A DNA stretch of 47,586 bases from Hellea sp042093735 (GTDB lineage: Bacteria; Pseudomonadota; Alphaproteobacteria; Caulobacterales; Maricaulaceae): positions 1-47,586 of the forward strand of contig JBELEM010000011.1 in NCBI GenBank assembly GCA_042093735.1. The letters run 5' to 3'. How positions within the stretch are numbered: position 1 is the first letter of the stretch; each line of letters opens with the position of its first letter. Under the pieces are notes generated by a model that was given only the letters and a program-made list of their open reading frames with translations, was not told the origin of the DNA and did no database searches. The position numbers and the translations under genes were made by a program. Of the stretch, positions 25,222 through 33,758 are shown one piece after another.

Positions 25222-26244
25222 CTAAAAGCGCGTTTTAAAACCCCTATTAATCATGGCCTCTGCTATTTGAACCGTATTTAATGCGGCACCCTTCCTGAGG
25301 TTATCTGATACACACCAGATATTTATTGTATTATCTTGTGTGGAGTCTTCACGTATTCTTGAAACAAACGTAGCATACTCACCAACACATTCAACTGGTG
25401 TAATATACCCATTTTCCTCAGGCTTATCGACAACCATTAAACCCGGACTTTCTCGCAATATTGATCTCGCTTTGTCTGCAGAAATTTCTTCATTGAATTC
25501 AATATTAAGACTTTCTGCATGCCCCACAAAAGTTGGAACTCTTACACAGGTTGCAGACACTTTAACTGAGGAATCAAGTATTTTCATTGTCTCTGCTTTC
25601 ATCTTCCATTCTTCTTTTGTATCTCCGCCATCCATAAAAACATCAATATGCGGTATTACATTGAAAGCTATTTGTTTAGTAAAATTCACTGGTGGAAAAG
25701 TTGCTTGCGGATGGAATACGGACTTTGTTTGTTCCCAAAGTTCATCCATACTCTTTTTTCCTCCGCCAGAAACGGATTGGTATGTTGATACTACAACACG
25801 TTTAATCTTTGCAACATCATGTAGTGGTTTTAAAGCAACCACCATTTGAATCGTAGAACAATTTGGATTAGCAATAATTCCTTTCTTGATATTATCGACC
25901 TCAGAAGCATTTACTTCAGGTACTACTAGAGGAACATCGGGATCCATGCGCCAAGCACTGGAGTTATCTATAACAACCGCACCTGTTGCTGCAATTACTG
26001 GGGACCATTTTTTTGATATATCACCGCCAGCAGACATTAGGGCAATATCACATTTGTTGAAATCAAATGTTTCCAAATCAACGCACTTTAAGTCTTTTTC
26101 ACCGAAACTAACAATGCGGCCAACCGATTTCCTGCTAGCCACCGCGAAAACCTCATCTACTTCAATATCTGAATCAGATAAAATCTCCAACATTTCGGTT
26201 CCAACATTACCTGTAGCCCCAACAACAGCAAAACGATATCCCAT
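25222..26244 (-). CDS. asd: Aspartate-semialdehyde dehydrogenase
   Basis: Asd reduces aspartyl phosphate to aspartate semialdehyde, at the branch to lysine/diaminopimelate, threonine and methionine. The 340-residue protein has the NADP-binding GATGNVGTEML (9-19), the catalytic Cys129 in NPNCSTIQM, the YQSVSGGGKK stretch and RVPTFVGHAESLNIEF with the active-site histidine. A good Shine-Dalgarno AGGAGAT lies just before the ATG. It is transcribed alone, convergent with rpsU across the terminator. Confidence 0.96.
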   Translation of the reverse strand: MGYRFAVVGATGNVGTEMLEILSDSDIEVDEVFAVASRKSVGRIVSFGEKDLKCVDLETFDFNKCDIALMSAGGDISKKWSPVIAATGAVVIDNSSAWRMDPDVPLVVPEVNASEVDNIKKGIIANPNCSTIQMVVALKPLHDVAKIKRVVVSTYQSVSGGGKKSMDELWEQTKSVFHPQATFPPVNFTKQIAFNVIPHIDVFMDGGDTKEEWKMKAETMKILDSSVKVSATCVRVPTFVGHAESLNIEFNEEISADKARSILRESPGLMVVDKPEENGYITPVECVGEYATFVSRIREDSTQDNTINIWCVSDNLRKGAALNTVQIAEAMINRGFKTRF

Positions 26245-26331
26245 TAGTATCTCCTATTTGATCTTATGCAATTCAGAGCCAACTAAGACAAACAAAGAAA
26301 CCCTGCAAGTTATAAACTAAAACTTTTAATA

Positions 26332-26694
26332 TCATTGATCTTTTTTATGAAGGAGCAGAAAGATCATTAAGAATAATAAGATAAATAGACAAATTACTAT
26401 ACATTCAACTCTTGATAAACCAAAAATCCATGGCTCAAATAAGGAACTATATCCCTTTATAATATATTCTGAATTAATTCCGAAAACTGCTAATGAAGCG
26501 ATAAGTATAGAAAAAAGAGTCAAAAAGCTTACTAAAGAAAAAAGAGCTGTATTATATTTTTTATCGTTTAAATTTTGTTTAATCCTTTTTTCCATGTGTT
26601 TTTGATACCGGCTCATTCTTTTGTTTCTCTTAGAATAATTATTCATAAATCTATTATCAGTAAAAAGCTTGGTGTCCTGTCTGAGCTCGGCCAA
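26332..26694 (-). CDS. Small membrane protein, function unknown
   Basis: Up to 120 residues, with a basic N-terminal part (many Lys/Arg before residue 47) and two hydrophobic segments (about 48-72 and 92-115) ending in HKKDQ. I do not recognise the family. The longest start at 26694 overlaps the 3' end of gcdH by 38 bases; an ATG at 26646 would avoid the overlap and is equally plausible. It lies downstream of gcdH on the same strand and is probably cotranscribed. Topology inference suggests both ends in the cytoplasm. Confidence 0.5.
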   Translation of the reverse strand: MAELRQDTKLFTDNRFMNNYSKRNKRMSRYQKHMEKRIKQNLNDKKYNTALFSLVSFLTLFSILIASLAVFGINSEYIIKGYSSLFEPWIFGLSRVECIVICLFILLFLMIFLLLHKKDQ

Positions 26695-27841
26695 GAATTA
26701 GTGCATGGATATCATGAGTTCCTTCATAAGTGTTAACTGTTTCTAAGTTCATACTGTGACGCATTATATGGTAATCTGAACTAATACCGTTACCGCCATG
26801 AATATCCCTTGATACGCGAGCGATATCTAATGCTTTACCACAGTTATTTCTTTTCATTAATGAAATAGACTCAGGACTCCATGCATTATCATCTAATGCC
26901 CTACCTAATGACAAAGACCCAAGAAGGCCTAAAGAAATCTCAGTTTGCATATCTACAAGTTTTTTTTGTACTAACTGTGTGGCCGCTATTGGCTTACCAA
27001 ACACCATTCTTTCTTGAGCATATCTTCTGGCTGAATGCCAACAAAACTCAGCTGAACCCATAACTCCCCATGAAATTCCGTACCTAGCTTTATTTAAGCA
27101 ACTAAAGGGACCTCGCAAACCCTTAACATTAGGTAATAAATTTTCAGTAGGCACGAAGGTATCATTAAAGCACAACTCTCCAGTAATTGATGTACGAAGT
27201 GATAACTTTCCTTTAATTTCAGGCGCTGTAAAACCTTTCATTCCTTTTTCGAGAATGAACCCGCGAATAACTCCTTCTAATTTAGCCCAAACAACTGCTA
27301 TGTCTGCTACTGGGGAGTTAGTAATCCACATTTTTGAACCATTCAGAATATATCCATTTTGAACTGCTTCAGCCTTGGTACGCATAGATCCAGGGTCAGA
27401 CCCCCCATCTGACTCTGTGAGACCAAAACAACCAATTAGTTCACCCGTAGCAAGCTTAGGCAAAAATTTTATTTTTTGTTCTTCTGAACCAAATGCTTCA
27501 ATTGGGTACATAACTAAAGAGCTTTGTACAGACATCATCGATCTATAACCGCTATCAACTCGTTCCACTTCACGTGCCACTAAGCCATATATTACATGAC
27601 TAGCACTAATTCCTCCATAACGTTCATTCACCATAGACCCAAGTAAACCTAACTTTCCCATCTCAGTAAATATTTCCTTATCGAAACGCTCTTCACTATA
27701 GGCAGATTGAACTCTGGGCATTAATTTTTCAGTACAATAGTTTCTTGCCATATTCCGAACTATTACCTCATCTTCAGAAAGGCATCTATCAAAGAATAAT
27801 GGGTCTTCCCAGTTGTGTCTTAATTTGTTGTCAGAAGTCAT
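26657..27841 (-). CDS. gcdH: Glutaryl-CoA dehydrogenase (acyl-CoA dehydrogenase family)
   Basis: A flavoprotein of the acyl-CoA dehydrogenase family with 394 residues. It carries the glutaryl-CoA dehydrogenase marks: VERVDSGYRSMMSVQSSLVM, GCFGLTESDGGSDPGSM, SKMWITNSP, RASITGE-like RTSITGELCF, GPFSCLNKARYGISWG, and the catalytic base E373 in NTYEGTHDIHALILGR. The enzyme oxidises and decarboxylates glutaryl-CoA to crotonyl-CoA in lysine and tryptophan breakdown, passing electrons to ETF. It is next to astA, so amino-acid catabolism is the likely setting. No CoA-transferase partner gene is seen nearby. Confidence 0.92.
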   Translation of the reverse strand: MTSDNKLRHNWEDPLFFDRCLSEDEVIVRNMARNYCTEKLMPRVQSAYSEERFDKEIFTEMGKLGLLGSMVNERYGGISASHVIYGLVAREVERVDSGYRSMMSVQSSLVMYPIEAFGSEEQKIKFLPKLATGELIGCFGLTESDGGSDPGSMRTKAEAVQNGYILNGSKMWITNSPVADIAVVWAKLEGVIRGFILEKGMKGFTAPEIKGKLSLRTSITGELCFNDTFVPTENLLPNVKGLRGPFSCLNKARYGISWGVMGSAEFCWHSARRYAQERMVFGKPIAATQLVQKKLVDMQTEISLGLLGSLSLGRALDDNAWSPESISLMKRNNCGKALDIARVSRDIHGGNGISSDYHIMRHSMNLETVNTYEGTHDIHALILGRAQTGHQAFY

Positions 27842-27942
27842 AAATACCTTATTTTATTGTTACTCACTGTAGTGCTCGGATAATTCTTAATTAGCAAAAA
27901 CACCTAAACTAATCCATTCTTTTAACTTTACCAGTAGAACAT

Positions 27943-29007
27943 TTATATGTGTTCAATTGCTTTATGCCTAATATGGTTTGATTGCTCAAATTCAATCTTA
28001 TTTTTTTCATTTGTATGCCAATATCTTACGGTATTGTTTTTTTGTAAATTTAGGGAGTCAAAAGCCTCAAAAGAAATATTCACTTTATCGTCATTCAATT
28101 TTGTTTTAGTGATAACAGCCCTAAAGTTATTAAAATCACCTGAGGTAACTATACTGTAAACACCTCCTTTAATTTTCTCTTGCCTTTTAGCCTTAAGTAC
28201 TTTTGAATTCATTATAGTCCTGATGGTATCTCTATGAACTGACATAATTGGACCTCCATCGAATAAGTCTACAGTTCCAGTAAAAATAAAACCCTCACTT
28301 TGTAGCAGCCTCATTGCAGCCTGGCCTGATGCATTGGGCTGGCCAAGTGAAGCTCTAACATTGATGGGCATATCACAAGTATTAAGCTTGCCAATTGGTA
28401 CTATATCACCCAAAGATTTTGGGTTTCGGTCAAAATATTCGGTATCGGCTTCCATGAAATTTTTTTCTAGTTTATCTTTAAAAATGTGATCATAGAGCGG
28501 ACTTCCATCTATACCGCAAATACCCCGAAGCTCTGCGATTACACAATCATCAAACCTCCACGGCTCAGTTGCCATTAATAAATATCGAACTCTTGCCAGA
28601 TAACTACCCAAACCCAATGAGCGGTAATCAGGGTCTAAATAAAGTGATCCAACTTCAGTTGACCCCATAAATCTGCTCGAAGCCTTTAAGTACTGATCAT
28701 CTCCTTCACCTAATATGTCAAAGTTTATAAAGGGAGTATTTATACCAGTTTTAGTTTTTACAGCTGCGCAACCTATTAACTTACCACCCACACCCTCATA
28801 CATGCCAAGTAAGTATTTACATGGCTGATCTGAATTGTGTTTCTGAGAAAAGCTTTTTTCTGATGACTTAATATAGTCTTTTAAAAAGTTTAGCCTAGGC
28901 TGAAGGCTTGATAGGCCACCACTAGACTTAACCACTAGAGACAATAATGATTCTGCATCTTTTATCTCGATGGGCCGTATTATATACAAATCTTTTTTGC
29001 GACTCAA
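27943..29007 (-). CDS. astA: Arginine N-succinyltransferase
   Basis: AstA moves a succinyl group from succinyl-CoA to arginine, the first step of the AST route of arginine breakdown. The 354-residue sequence begins with the family's IIRPIEIKDAESLLSLV and shows SSLQP, FMGSTEVGSLYLDPDYRSLGLGSYLARVRYLLMA (GNAT-type acyl-CoA binding), VIAELRG, and the C-terminal LLQSEGFIFTGTVDLFDGGP. None of the other ast genes is in the window. It diverges from an Lrp/AsnC regulator with a 131-base AT-rich spacer, a typical arrangement for regulation by that neighbour. A related succinyltransferase for ornithine is possible. Confidence 0.88.
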   Translation of the reverse strand: MSRKKDLYIIRPIEIKDAESLLSLVVKSSGGLSSLQPRLNFLKDYIKSSEKSFSQKHNSDQPCKYLLGMYEGVGGKLIGCAAVKTKTGINTPFINFDILGEGDDQYLKASSRFMGSTEVGSLYLDPDYRSLGLGSYLARVRYLLMATEPWRFDDCVIAELRGICGIDGSPLYDHIFKDKLEKNFMEADTEYFDRNPKSLGDIVPIGKLNTCDMPINVRASLGQPNASGQAAMRLLQSEGFIFTGTVDLFDGGPIMSVHRDTIRTIMNSKVLKAKRQEKIKGGVYSIVTSGDFNNFRAVITKTKLNDDKVNISFEAFDSLNLQKNNTVRYWHTNEKNKIEFEQSNHIRHKAIEHI

Positions 29008-29138
29008 AATAAAATTTACCCATTATAATTATTGATAAAATTAAACTATTCTAAATTTAATTAATACATTTTTTTATTGATTTATAGTGGCATATTGATC
29101 AATTTAATGTAATAATTACTTCAATATGAAAGGTAAAC

Positions 29139-29576
29139 ATGCCAATTAGATTAACTCATAAAGATAAAAAACTACTTCATATATTAAGAGGTAACGCGCG
29201 GGCAAGTATAACTGAGATTTCAAAGTTACTCGATGTTTCCAGATCAACAATACAAAAAAGGCTGGAGCGCCTTGAGGGCGGAGGAGTTATTTCAGGGTAT
29301 ACAGTACAATTGCACTCTAATTATCTCGATCAAGAAATCAAAGCACAAGTAATGATTACTGTCAGCCCCAGAATGACTTCTTCTATTATTAACTCAATGA
29401 AATTAATTGAGGGCGTACGAACTATTTATTCAGTTTCAGGTCCCCATGACTTAATTACTGAAGTAGCAGCTTTAAACATGGCCGAACTAGATGCTATGAT
29501 AGATAGGATTATTGAAATTGATGGAGTAGAAAGAACCGTGTCCTCCGTAATACTATCAACAAGGTTAAAACGATAA
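29139..29576 (+). CDS. Lrp/AsnC-family transcriptional regulator
   Basis: A 145-residue feast/famine regulator with an N-terminal helix-turn-helix (LLHILRGNARASITEISKLLDVSRSTIQKRLERLE) and a C-terminal effector-binding AsnC domain containing VRTIYSVSGPHDLITEVAA. Members respond to amino acids and often control the adjacent gene. The divergent astA and the palindrome ATTGATCAAT at 29094-29103 in the shared spacer suggest it governs arginine use and itself. It is followed 5 bases later by the patatin gene on the same strand. The effector is unknown. Confidence 0.92.
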   Translation: MPIRLTHKDKKLLHILRGNARASITEISKLLDVSRSTIQKRLERLEGGGVISGYTVQLHSNYLDQEIKAQVMITVSPRMTSSIINSMKLIEGVRTIYSVSGPHDLITEVAALNMAELDAMIDRIIEIDGVERTVSSVILSTRLKR

Positions 29577-29581
29577 TTTCA

Positions 29582-30526
29582 ATGAAAATTAAAACGGAAC
29601 ATAAAAAAAATACTGTTGGTTTGGCATTGGGCGGAGGTGTTGCAAGAGGTTGGGCGCATATAGGCGCAATAAAAGCTTTAATGGAAGCAAATATAGAAAT
29701 TGATATAATTTCAGGTACCTCTATTGGCGCGTTAGTTGGTGGATTTTATGTAACGGGAAAGATTGCTACGCTAGAAAAGTGGGCCCTCACCCTCAATAAA
29801 AATAAGGTTTTCAATTACTTAGATATCCAATGGGGAGGTACGAGTATTATTAGGGGACAGAGATTATCACGTGTTCTAAAGTCACATTTTAGAAACATAA
29901 ATATTGAAGATGTTCCACAAAGATTTATTGCTGTAAGTTGCGACTTAAAAACGGGTGAAGAGATATGGCTCCAAAGTGGATCAATATTAAAAGCTATTGA
30001 GGCATCTTACGCCCTACCCGGTATTTTTGAGCCAGTTCGAATAAATGGAAAATACTTGATAGATGGTGCTCTGGCTAATCCAGTACCTGTATCAGCATGC
30101 AGATCATATGGTGCTAATATTGTAATAGGCATAGGGTTAAATGACTATGGTGGCAACGCAACATCATCAAATAATGAGATTTCTAATCCGAGGACTTTAA
30201 AAAAAAGTAGGGAAAACTTTATTGGAAAGTTAATACAAAAAGTTTATAATTTCAGACCTGAAAAAATATTAATGGATTTATTCTTCAGAAAAAATACAAA
30301 AAATAAAAAGCCTAAATTAGGTATGGTTATGATAGACGCTCTTGATTTAACCATGGATAGATTAGCCAGGAACTGCTTAGCAAAAAACCCAGCTGATATA
30401 TATATTACACCCGAAATAAGCCATATCGGCATGCTTGAGTTTACTAAAGTAGAAGATTTAATTAACCTAGGCTACGAAGCAGTTAAAAAAGAGATCCCCC
30501 ATATTTTAAAAGTGATCAACAATTAA
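29582..30526 (+). CDS. Patatin-like phospholipase (RssA type)
   Basis: A 314-residue protein with a patatin domain, a serine lipid acyl hydrolase fold. Visible are the oxyanion loop GGGVARGWAHIG (17-28), the nucleophile Ser47 in GTSIG, and the catalytic Asp161 in LIDGAL. The dyad is complete, so it should be active. The sequence matches the RssA/NTE subgroup of bacteria, and the C-terminal part (about 200-314) is charged. No signal peptide is seen. It may be cotranscribed with the Lrp-family gene. The lipid substrate is unknown. Confidence 0.88.
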   Translation: MKIKTEHKKNTVGLALGGGVARGWAHIGAIKALMEANIEIDIISGTSIGALVGGFYVTGKIATLEKWALTLNKNKVFNYLDIQWGGTSIIRGQRLSRVLKSHFRNINIEDVPQRFIAVSCDLKTGEEIWLQSGSILKAIEASYALPGIFEPVRINGKYLIDGALANPVPVSACRSYGANIVIGIGLNDYGGNATSSNNEISNPRTLKKSRENFIGKLIQKVYNFRPEKILMDLFFRKNTKNKKPKLGMVMIDALDLTMDRLARNCLAKNPADIYITPEISHIGMLEFTKVEDLINLGYEAVKKEIPHILKVINN

Positions 30527-30553
30527 GCAGTAATTCAATAAATGTATTTATTA

Positions 30554-31513
30554 TTAGTAGCGAAGTAATGAGGCCCCCCAAGTAAAGCCACCACCAAATG
30601 CTTCTAACATTATTAAATCTCCGCGTTTAATTCTTCCGTCTTTAATTGCAAAGTCCATAGCTAATGGGACCGATGCCGCAGATGTATTTGCGTGAATTGA
30701 AACAGTAGAGATTACTTGCTCATCATTTAAGCATAGCCTTTTAGCTACACCATTCAATATTCTTTGATTAGCCTGATGCGGCACGAACCAGTCAATATCT
30801 GAGATAGCAACACCATAGGAATCTGCACACTCATTCATAATAGACGCTATATCCTTCACTGCATGCTTAAACACTTGGTTGCCTATCATACGCAGCTTGC
30901 CTACATTTTCTGATTTAGAGGGACCTCCATCAACATATAATAATTCTCTATGCTCTCCATTAGACCTTATTAAGGTGTTAAGTATGCCAAAGTCTGTCAC
31001 ATTATCAGAGGACAAAATAAACGCCCCTGCCCCGTCTCCAAAAAGAACGCAAGTCGACCTATCGTTCCAATCTAAAATTCTCGAAAATGTTTCTGCTCCT
31101 ATCAATAATACATTTTTGGCTGATCCAGATTTAAGCATAGAATCTGCAATGCTCATTCCATAGATAAAACCCGAACAAACTGCTTGAATATCAAAAGCAG
31201 CACCATGTTTAATTCCGAGTTTCTTTTGAACAATAGTAGCAGTAGACGGAAAGGTATAATCTGGTGTGGTTGTGGCAACTATTATTAGATCTATATCTTG
31301 TGTGGACATTTCAGCATTGCTAAGTGCACTCTTAGCGGCAATTACTGCCAAATCAGATGTATACTCATTCTGGGCAGCGACATGTCTTTGGCTTATACCT
31401 GTACGCTCTTTTATCCACTCATCAGTCGTATCAATTGTTTCTTCTAAGTCTTTATTAGTTATTATCTTTTCCGGTAAATAACTACCAACTCCTCGTAAAA
31501 TTGACTGTGTCAT
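30554..31513 (-). CDS. fabH: 3-oxoacyl-ACP synthase III (FabH)
   Basis: FabH starts fatty-acid synthesis by condensing acetyl-CoA with malonyl-ACP. The 319-residue protein has the Cys-His-Asn triad: C113 in AVCSGF, H246 in FVPHQAN and N276 in HANTSAAS. The motif GDGAGAFILS and the closing EAFGGGFTWGASLLRY are typical. The start codon overlaps the plsX stop by 4 bases (ATGA), so the two are translationally coupled. Confidence 0.96.
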   Translation of the reverse strand: MTQSILRGVGSYLPEKIITNKDLEETIDTTDEWIKERTGISQRHVAAQNEYTSDLAVIAAKSALSNAEMSTQDIDLIIVATTTPDYTFPSTATIVQKKLGIKHGAAFDIQAVCSGFIYGMSIADSMLKSGSAKNVLLIGAETFSRILDWNDRSTCVLFGDGAGAFILSSDNVTDFGILNTLIRSNGEHRELLYVDGGPSKSENVGKLRMIGNQVFKHAVKDIASIMNECADSYGVAISDIDWFVPHQANQRILNGVAKRLCLNDEQVISTVSIHANTSAASVPLAMDFAIKDGRIKRGDLIMLEAFGGGFTWGASLLRY

Positions 31514-32559
31514 TTATTAGAGCCTTCCACCCCATTTTCATGAAGCATATTTAATGAAATATCAATTTCAGACATAAAAGAGCTCTCGGCAAGATTTAGT
31601 GCAACTCCAACAGCATTCGCAAAACCAATATGGTCTGTTCCGCCATGACTTTTAATTACTATACCATTTAAACCAAGGAAAACCCCACCATTTGCTCTTC
31701 TAGGATCAATTTGCCTTTTTAATCTCAAAAGTGAGTAGCTATTGGCAAATGTTGTAATTTTTGACCAAAGGTTACCAAACAAAGCTTGATTAAAAAAATA
31801 ACCAATTAACTTAGCAGTACCCTCAGCTGTTTTAAGTGCAATGTTACCTGTAAATCCATCTGTAACAACTACATCGATGTTACCATTAGATATATCAGTG
31901 CCCTCTACATAGCCTTTATAATTAAGATTAAGGTGACCATTAGACAAACGTTCATGAGCAGCTTTTATAACTGCGTTTCCTTTTAATTCCTCGGTACCTA
32001 CATTAAGTAAACCTACCGATGGCTTATTTTTTTTATGAAGAGCCCTGTAAAAGGCTTCCCCCATAATTGCAAATTCTGTTAACTGTACTGCATCACATTC
32101 GATATTTGCTCCAACATCCAAAACTACACACCAATTATTTTTTTGCGGCCAAGTAGCGACTATAGCTGGGCGGGTTACTCCAACCTTCATTCTTAATTGT
32201 AATTTTGACATCGCCATTAGTGCGCCGGTGTTTCCAGCTGACACAGCTACACTTGCCATTCCATCTTTTACGGATACTATAGAATTCCACATACTAGAAT
32301 CTTTGCCGCGCCTCAATGCTTGTGAAGGTTTTGCATCCATTTCTATTAACTTTTCGGTATGAATAATATCTGAGCAATTTCTAGTAAGAGGTGCTTTTTT
32401 TAAAAGCGGTAATAAAGCTCCTTTATTGCCATGTAGCAAAAATCTAACATCTCGGTTTTTACCTTCATGTTTAAGATAGTACTCTACACCTTTAATAACT
32501 ATTTCTGGCGCGTTATCACCACCCATAGCATCTATCGATATAGTCAAGTCTTTGCGCAT
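31510..32559 (-). CDS. plsX: Phosphate acyltransferase PlsX
   Basis: PlsX makes acyl phosphate from acyl-ACP, the acyl donor for PlsY in phospholipid synthesis. Its 349 residues include SIDAMGGDNAPEIVIKG at the N-terminus, SAGNTGALMA, VLDVGANIECDA, NVGTEELKGN and VVTDGFTGNIALKTAEG, all family hallmarks. It is peripheral to the membrane. It is coupled to fabH; upstream lies the CBP3 gene only 64 bases away, without the DUF177 (YceD) or rpmF gene that commonly precedes plsX. Confidence 0.96.
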   Translation of the reverse strand: MRKDLTISIDAMGGDNAPEIVIKGVEYYLKHEGKNRDVRFLLHGNKGALLPLLKKAPLTRNCSDIIHTEKLIEMDAKPSQALRRGKDSSMWNSIVSVKDGMASVAVSAGNTGALMAMSKLQLRMKVGVTRPAIVATWPQKNNWCVVLDVGANIECDAVQLTEFAIMGEAFYRALHKKNKPSVGLLNVGTEELKGNAVIKAAHERLSNGHLNLNYKGYVEGTDISNGNIDVVVTDGFTGNIALKTAEGTAKLIGYFFNQALFGNLWSKITTFANSYSLLRLKRQIDPRRANGGVFLGLNGIVIKSHGGTDHIGFANAVGVALNLAESSFMSEIDISLNMLHENGVEGSNK

Positions 32560-32623
32560 AAAATTCTCTGTTACAAAGGTTTAAAGTCTCTATACAGCAT
32601 ACATCTTATGAATCTATCGATAA

Positions 32624-33157
32624 TTAGAAGTCTTTAAAAACAAATTTAGCTTCTGCAATTTCTCCTAAACTCAGGGTGGCACAGTGTGAATTAAATTCAA
32701 ATGCATATTTAGATATTTTGTTTGGAAACTTAACTAACTCTATTGAATAGTTTTTTTTAAAACTATCTCGAAGTAATTTAGGGTCATCTGCTTCGAAAGC
32801 CTCTACATATAACTTTACCCTTGTGTAAAAAAGTTGCATCATGGGTTTTATCCTTCTTTTGATACCCGTATCAGAAAGGCCCTCTTCTCGCATTGCAATT
32901 TCAAAATCATCTCGCATAACATCAAACAAAGCCTGGGACAATAATTTGCCGTTTATGTCGTGCCCTCTTAATGCTCTTAGCACTATGGCCATATGCAATG
33001 TTAGGATGTCTATTCTACCATCATAATTGTCTCTTACTTTTCCGGTTCCATAAAACATTTTTTTGCGTGATTGTTTCATTAACAATGAATACATAAGTTT
33101 TGCATCTATTACCGCAGAGTTGTTACGAGAGAATAGTTTTTTAATTACATTTAACAC
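32624..33157 (-). CDS. Ubiquinol-cytochrome c chaperone family protein (CBP3-like)
   Basis: A 177-residue protein of the CBP3/UQCC1 family, which in mitochondria assists assembly of cytochrome b in complex III. Key stretches are KMFYGTGKVRDNYDGRIDILTLHMAIVLRALR (about 33-64), ALFDVMRDDFEIAMREEGLSD and MMQLFYTRVKLYVEAFE. The start codon is GTG, with GGCGGA about 8 bases before. It diverges from bamE, a conserved alphaproteobacterial arrangement. The protein is soluble by sequence. The family call is good; function in bacteria is by homology. Confidence 0.85.
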   Translation of the reverse strand: MLNVIKKLFSRNNSAVIDAKLMYSLLMKQSRKKMFYGTGKVRDNYDGRIDILTLHMAIVLRALRGHDINGKLLSQALFDVMRDDFEIAMREEGLSDTGIKRRIKPMMQLFYTRVKLYVEAFEADDPKLLRDSFKKNYSIELVKFPNKISKYAFEFNSHCATLSLGEIAEAKFVFKDF

Positions 33158-33248
33158 TTATAATTCCGCCTATATCCATATAGTCTATTGCAAGACCATA
33201 AACCATTCGCTATTTCATAGAGAGTTATCAACTAAATTAAAGATATAT

Positions 33249-33755
33249 ATGTTTAGAAACAATGCCAAAACTGTCGCAGTTATAATTATTTCTTTACTAG
33301 CTGTTGCATGCAACCCAATTCTCAGAACTCATGGGTATATTCCAACTAAAGATGCAAAGCCTCAGGAGGTTAATGCTGATACCGACACAAAAGCAACTAT
33401 TCTAGCTCGACTTGGAAATCCTTCTGTCAAATCAACATTTGATGAGGACATAGATAATGACACATGGTTTTATATAAACTCAGTAAGGCAAAGGTACGCG
33501 TACCTACGTCCCCAAATTGAAGAAAGAACAATTACTGCAATAAGCTTTAATATCGATGGTCAGGTAATAAAAGTAGGTAAATACGGTATAGAGGATGGCC
33601 GGTATGTAAACTACGTAGACCGCAAAACACCAACTCGTGGTCGTGAACTTTCTGTATTAGAGCAGATATTTGGTACTATAGGAAGAATACCAACTGAACA
33701 GATTGGTGGACAGCAAGATATACCCGGCGGTGGTGGTGGACCAGGCGGAAGATAA
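33249..33755 (+). CDS. bamE: Outer membrane assembly lipoprotein BamE (SmpA/OmlA)
   Basis: BamE is an outer-membrane lipoprotein subunit of the BAM complex that inserts beta-barrel proteins. I start it at the ATG at 33249, which gives a good lipoprotein signal (MFRNNAKTVAVIII) and the lipobox with Cys21; the longer open frame upstream overlaps the divergent CBP3 gene. The SmpA/OmlA domain is seen in KATILARLGNPSVKSTFDEDIDNDTWFY and ITAISFNIDGQVIKV. The 168-residue protein ends with a glycine-rich tail (GGGGGPGGR), a feature also seen in alphaproteobacterial homologues. Confidence 0.88.
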   Translation: MFRNNAKTVAVIIISLLAVACNPILRTHGYIPTKDAKPQEVNADTDTKATILARLGNPSVKSTFDEDIDNDTWFYINSVRQRYAYLRPQIEERTITAISFNIDGQVIKVGKYGIEDGRYVNYVDRKTPTRGRELSVLEQIFGTIGRIPTEQIGGQQDIPGGGGGPGGR

Positions 33756-33758
33756 TAA

